Positions 60,189 to 61,270 of a stretch of 61,270 nt of DNA are shown here, piece by piece. The first letter of the stretch is position 1. Each line of letters begins with the position of its first letter. The position numbers and the translations under genes are program-made. A model generated the notes under the pieces. The model saw only the letters and a program-made list of their open reading frames with translations, ran no database searches and was not told where the DNA came from. Source of the stretch: an uncultured Roseibium sp. (GTDB taxonomy: Bacteria > Pseudomonadota > Alphaproteobacteria > Rhizobiales > Stappiaceae); contig NZ_CANMNP010000023.1 of NCBI RefSeq assembly GCF_947499295.1, positions 1 to 61,270 of the forward strand, in the 5' to 3' direction.

Positions 60189-61160
60189 ATGAGACTTGCG
60201 ACATTCAATCTGGAATCATTTGGATCGGACAAATTCGATCCCGAAATTCTGGCACCACGGCTGAGAGCACTCAAGCCGAAAATGCTTGAATTGGACGCTG
60301 ATATTCTCTGCTTGCAAGAGGTGAATGCGCAAAAGGTGAAGGGCAACAAGAAACGTCATTTCCTCGCTCTCGATCTGCTGCTGGAGGGAACGCCGTATGA
60401 GGCTTACCATCGGGCAACGAGTGACCGCCCCTCCGGTAAGGGACCAGGAGACAGGCATAATCTGGTTATCCTCTCCAGATATCCTGTTCAGAGGTATTCA
60501 AGTCTCTATCAATCCCATGCCCATCCAGCCTTCTGGCAGCCCAAAACCGCTGAGCCGCCCTACGAGAGTCCGCAGACGGTGTTGTTTGAGCGGCCTGTTC
60601 TTCAGGCGGAAATTGACATTGGAGCAGCAACGCCTCTGCACCTATTCGCTGTCCATCTGCGCGCGCCGATTGCCGCCATGATCCGCGGCGCGAAGAGAGC
60701 CGATCGATCATGGAAAAACATTTCGGCCTGGGCGGAAGGATACCAACTATCTGTTTTCAAGCAGACCGCTCAAGCACTCGAACTGCGCCTGGCTGTGGAG
60801 CAGTTGCTCGATGACAACGAAGAAGCCCGGATTGTGCTGGCAGGGGACTTCAACGCGACAGGGGATACCGGCACTTTGAGGATGCTTCGCGCCGACCCTG
60901 ACGACACAGGGTCACCCGATCTGGAAAAAAGACGATTGTTCCAACTCGACCGCGCTCTCCCTCCCGAACGTCGTCAAACGGTCATTCACAGAGGGCGAGG
61001 ACAAGCGCTTGATCATATTCTGGCGAGCGCGGCCATGACCGACTGCACAGTCGATTTCAAGGTGTTCAACTGCGAGCTGCTCGATGAGGTTTTCGATGCA
61101 GATGGCAGTGATTATGCAGGGTCTTATCATGCGGCCATGCTGGCGGAATTTGCGCTCTGA
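60189..61160 (+). CDS. Endonuclease/exonuclease/phosphatase-family protein
   Basis: Predicted protein of 323 residues, no signal peptide. EEP-fold motifs: TFNLESFG (start), LQEVNAQ (metal-binding Glu), DRHNLVILSRYP, LFAVHLRAP, VLAGDFNATGD, and the terminal LDHILAS with the catalytic His. A soluble metal-dependent hydrolase of DNA, RNA or a phosphoester; the substrate cannot be read from sequence. It is the last gene before the right IS end, which lies 35 bases after its stop. Confidence 0.9.
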   Translation: MRLATFNLESFGSDKFDPEILAPRLRALKPKMLELDADILCLQEVNAQKVKGNKKRHFLALDLLLEGTPYEAYHRATSDRPSGKGPGDRHNLVILSRYPVQRYSSLYQSHAHPAFWQPKTAEPPYESPQTVLFERPVLQAEIDIGAATPLHLFAVHLRAPIAAMIRGAKRADRSWKNISAWAEGYQLSVFKQTAQALELRLAVEQLLDDNEEARIVLAGDFNATGDTGTLRMLRADPDDTGSPDLEKRRLFQLDRALPPERRQTVIHRGRGQALDHILASAAMTDCTVDFKVFNCELLDEVFDADGSDYAGSYHAAMLAEFAL

Positions 61161-61194
61161 GACGCCTCATGGCTGCAATGAGCTGATGTAGCGG

Positions 61195-61270
61195 GCTAGG
61201 TGTTCAGTCCCGGCATTTGATGGATCGGATTAAGTCTGAAACGATCAGGTTCTGAAGTCCATATCTTGCA
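61195..61270 (-). mobile_element. 3' end of an IS481-like insertion sequence (inverted copy, partial)
   Basis: Reverse complement of the sequence at 8-82 with one mismatch. On the minus strand it encodes the same transposase C-terminus ending LNT and then TAG, where the TAG lies in the target site CCTAGC (61195-61200). The element's body lies beyond the window's right edge. The flanking target site differs from the left one (TCTAGG), so these are separate insertions and not two ends of one element. Confidence 0.7.

Overview
The window looks like a chromosomal segment of an alphaproteobacterium of the order Hyphomicrobiales, most like the Roseibium/Labrenzia/Stappia group. This is inferred from protein family content and gene order. 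Typical alphaproteobacterial neighbourhoods are present: rpoH / carD / fdxA / S4 protein / SUV3-like helicase; yggS / leuS / lptE / holA; cobT-cobS / J-domain protein / bolA; and CNNM protein-aroB-aroK facing a small membrane protein and xerD. No rRNA, CRISPR array or prophage is visible. One tRNA gene (Arg, anticodon CCT) is present.

Layout. 1-1.5 kb is an accessory stretch. It opens with the 3' end of an IS481-like transposase, followed by the truncated remainder of an unknown gene, a directly repeated motif and the tRNA-Arg. 1.9-10.7 kb holds a secreted nuclease-like protein, an M48 lipoprotein protease, and the rpoH-carD-fdxA-S4-helicase block. 11.5-17.4 kb holds pyruvate carboxylase, a cytochrome P460-like protein and a DUF1254/DUF1214 protein. 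18.9-24.2 kb is an apparent iron-regulated operon: imelysin, di-haem oxidoreductase, a second divergent imelysin and a Tat-exported DUF1513 protein. It is preceded by a near-consensus Irr (ICE) box. 24.3-31.5 kb holds an AsmA protein, a complete TRAP transporter linked to an isocitrate-lyase/PEP-mutase-family lyase, and a small EF-hand protein. 31.8-54.1 kb is core metabolism and information processing: yggS, leuS, lptE, holA, a mesaconyl-CoA hydratase-like gene, an HD protein, an L,D-transpeptidase, accA, rpmB, a VUT transporter, cobT, cobS, bolA, aroB, aroK, xerD. 54.2-61.2 kb holds an acyl-CoA synthetase, a GNAT/flippase pair, an intergenic region with an orphan terminator and a LexA-like box, an SDR gene between two palindromic operators, a YchJ protein and an EEP-family hydrolase.

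Both ends of the window carry the same ~75-bp sequence in inverted orientation. It reads as the C-terminus of an IS481-type transposase and ends at a CTAG target site. The window is therefore the segment between two inverted IS copies, which probably explains why the sequence stops there.

The most distinctive observations are: (i) the IS ends, whose stop codon comes from the target site, with one copy interrupting a gene; (ii) an S4-domain gene with no ATG, GTG or TTG start that seems to begin at ATT in a TAATT overlap with the helicase stop; (iii) the Irr-box imelysin/di-haem/DUF1513 operon, whose second imelysin lacks the motif histidine; (iv) a possible SOS-controlled small RNA near 58.5-58.7 kb; (v) twin operators with no regulator gene beside them; and (vi) a 47-residue membrane protein gene upstream of xerD.
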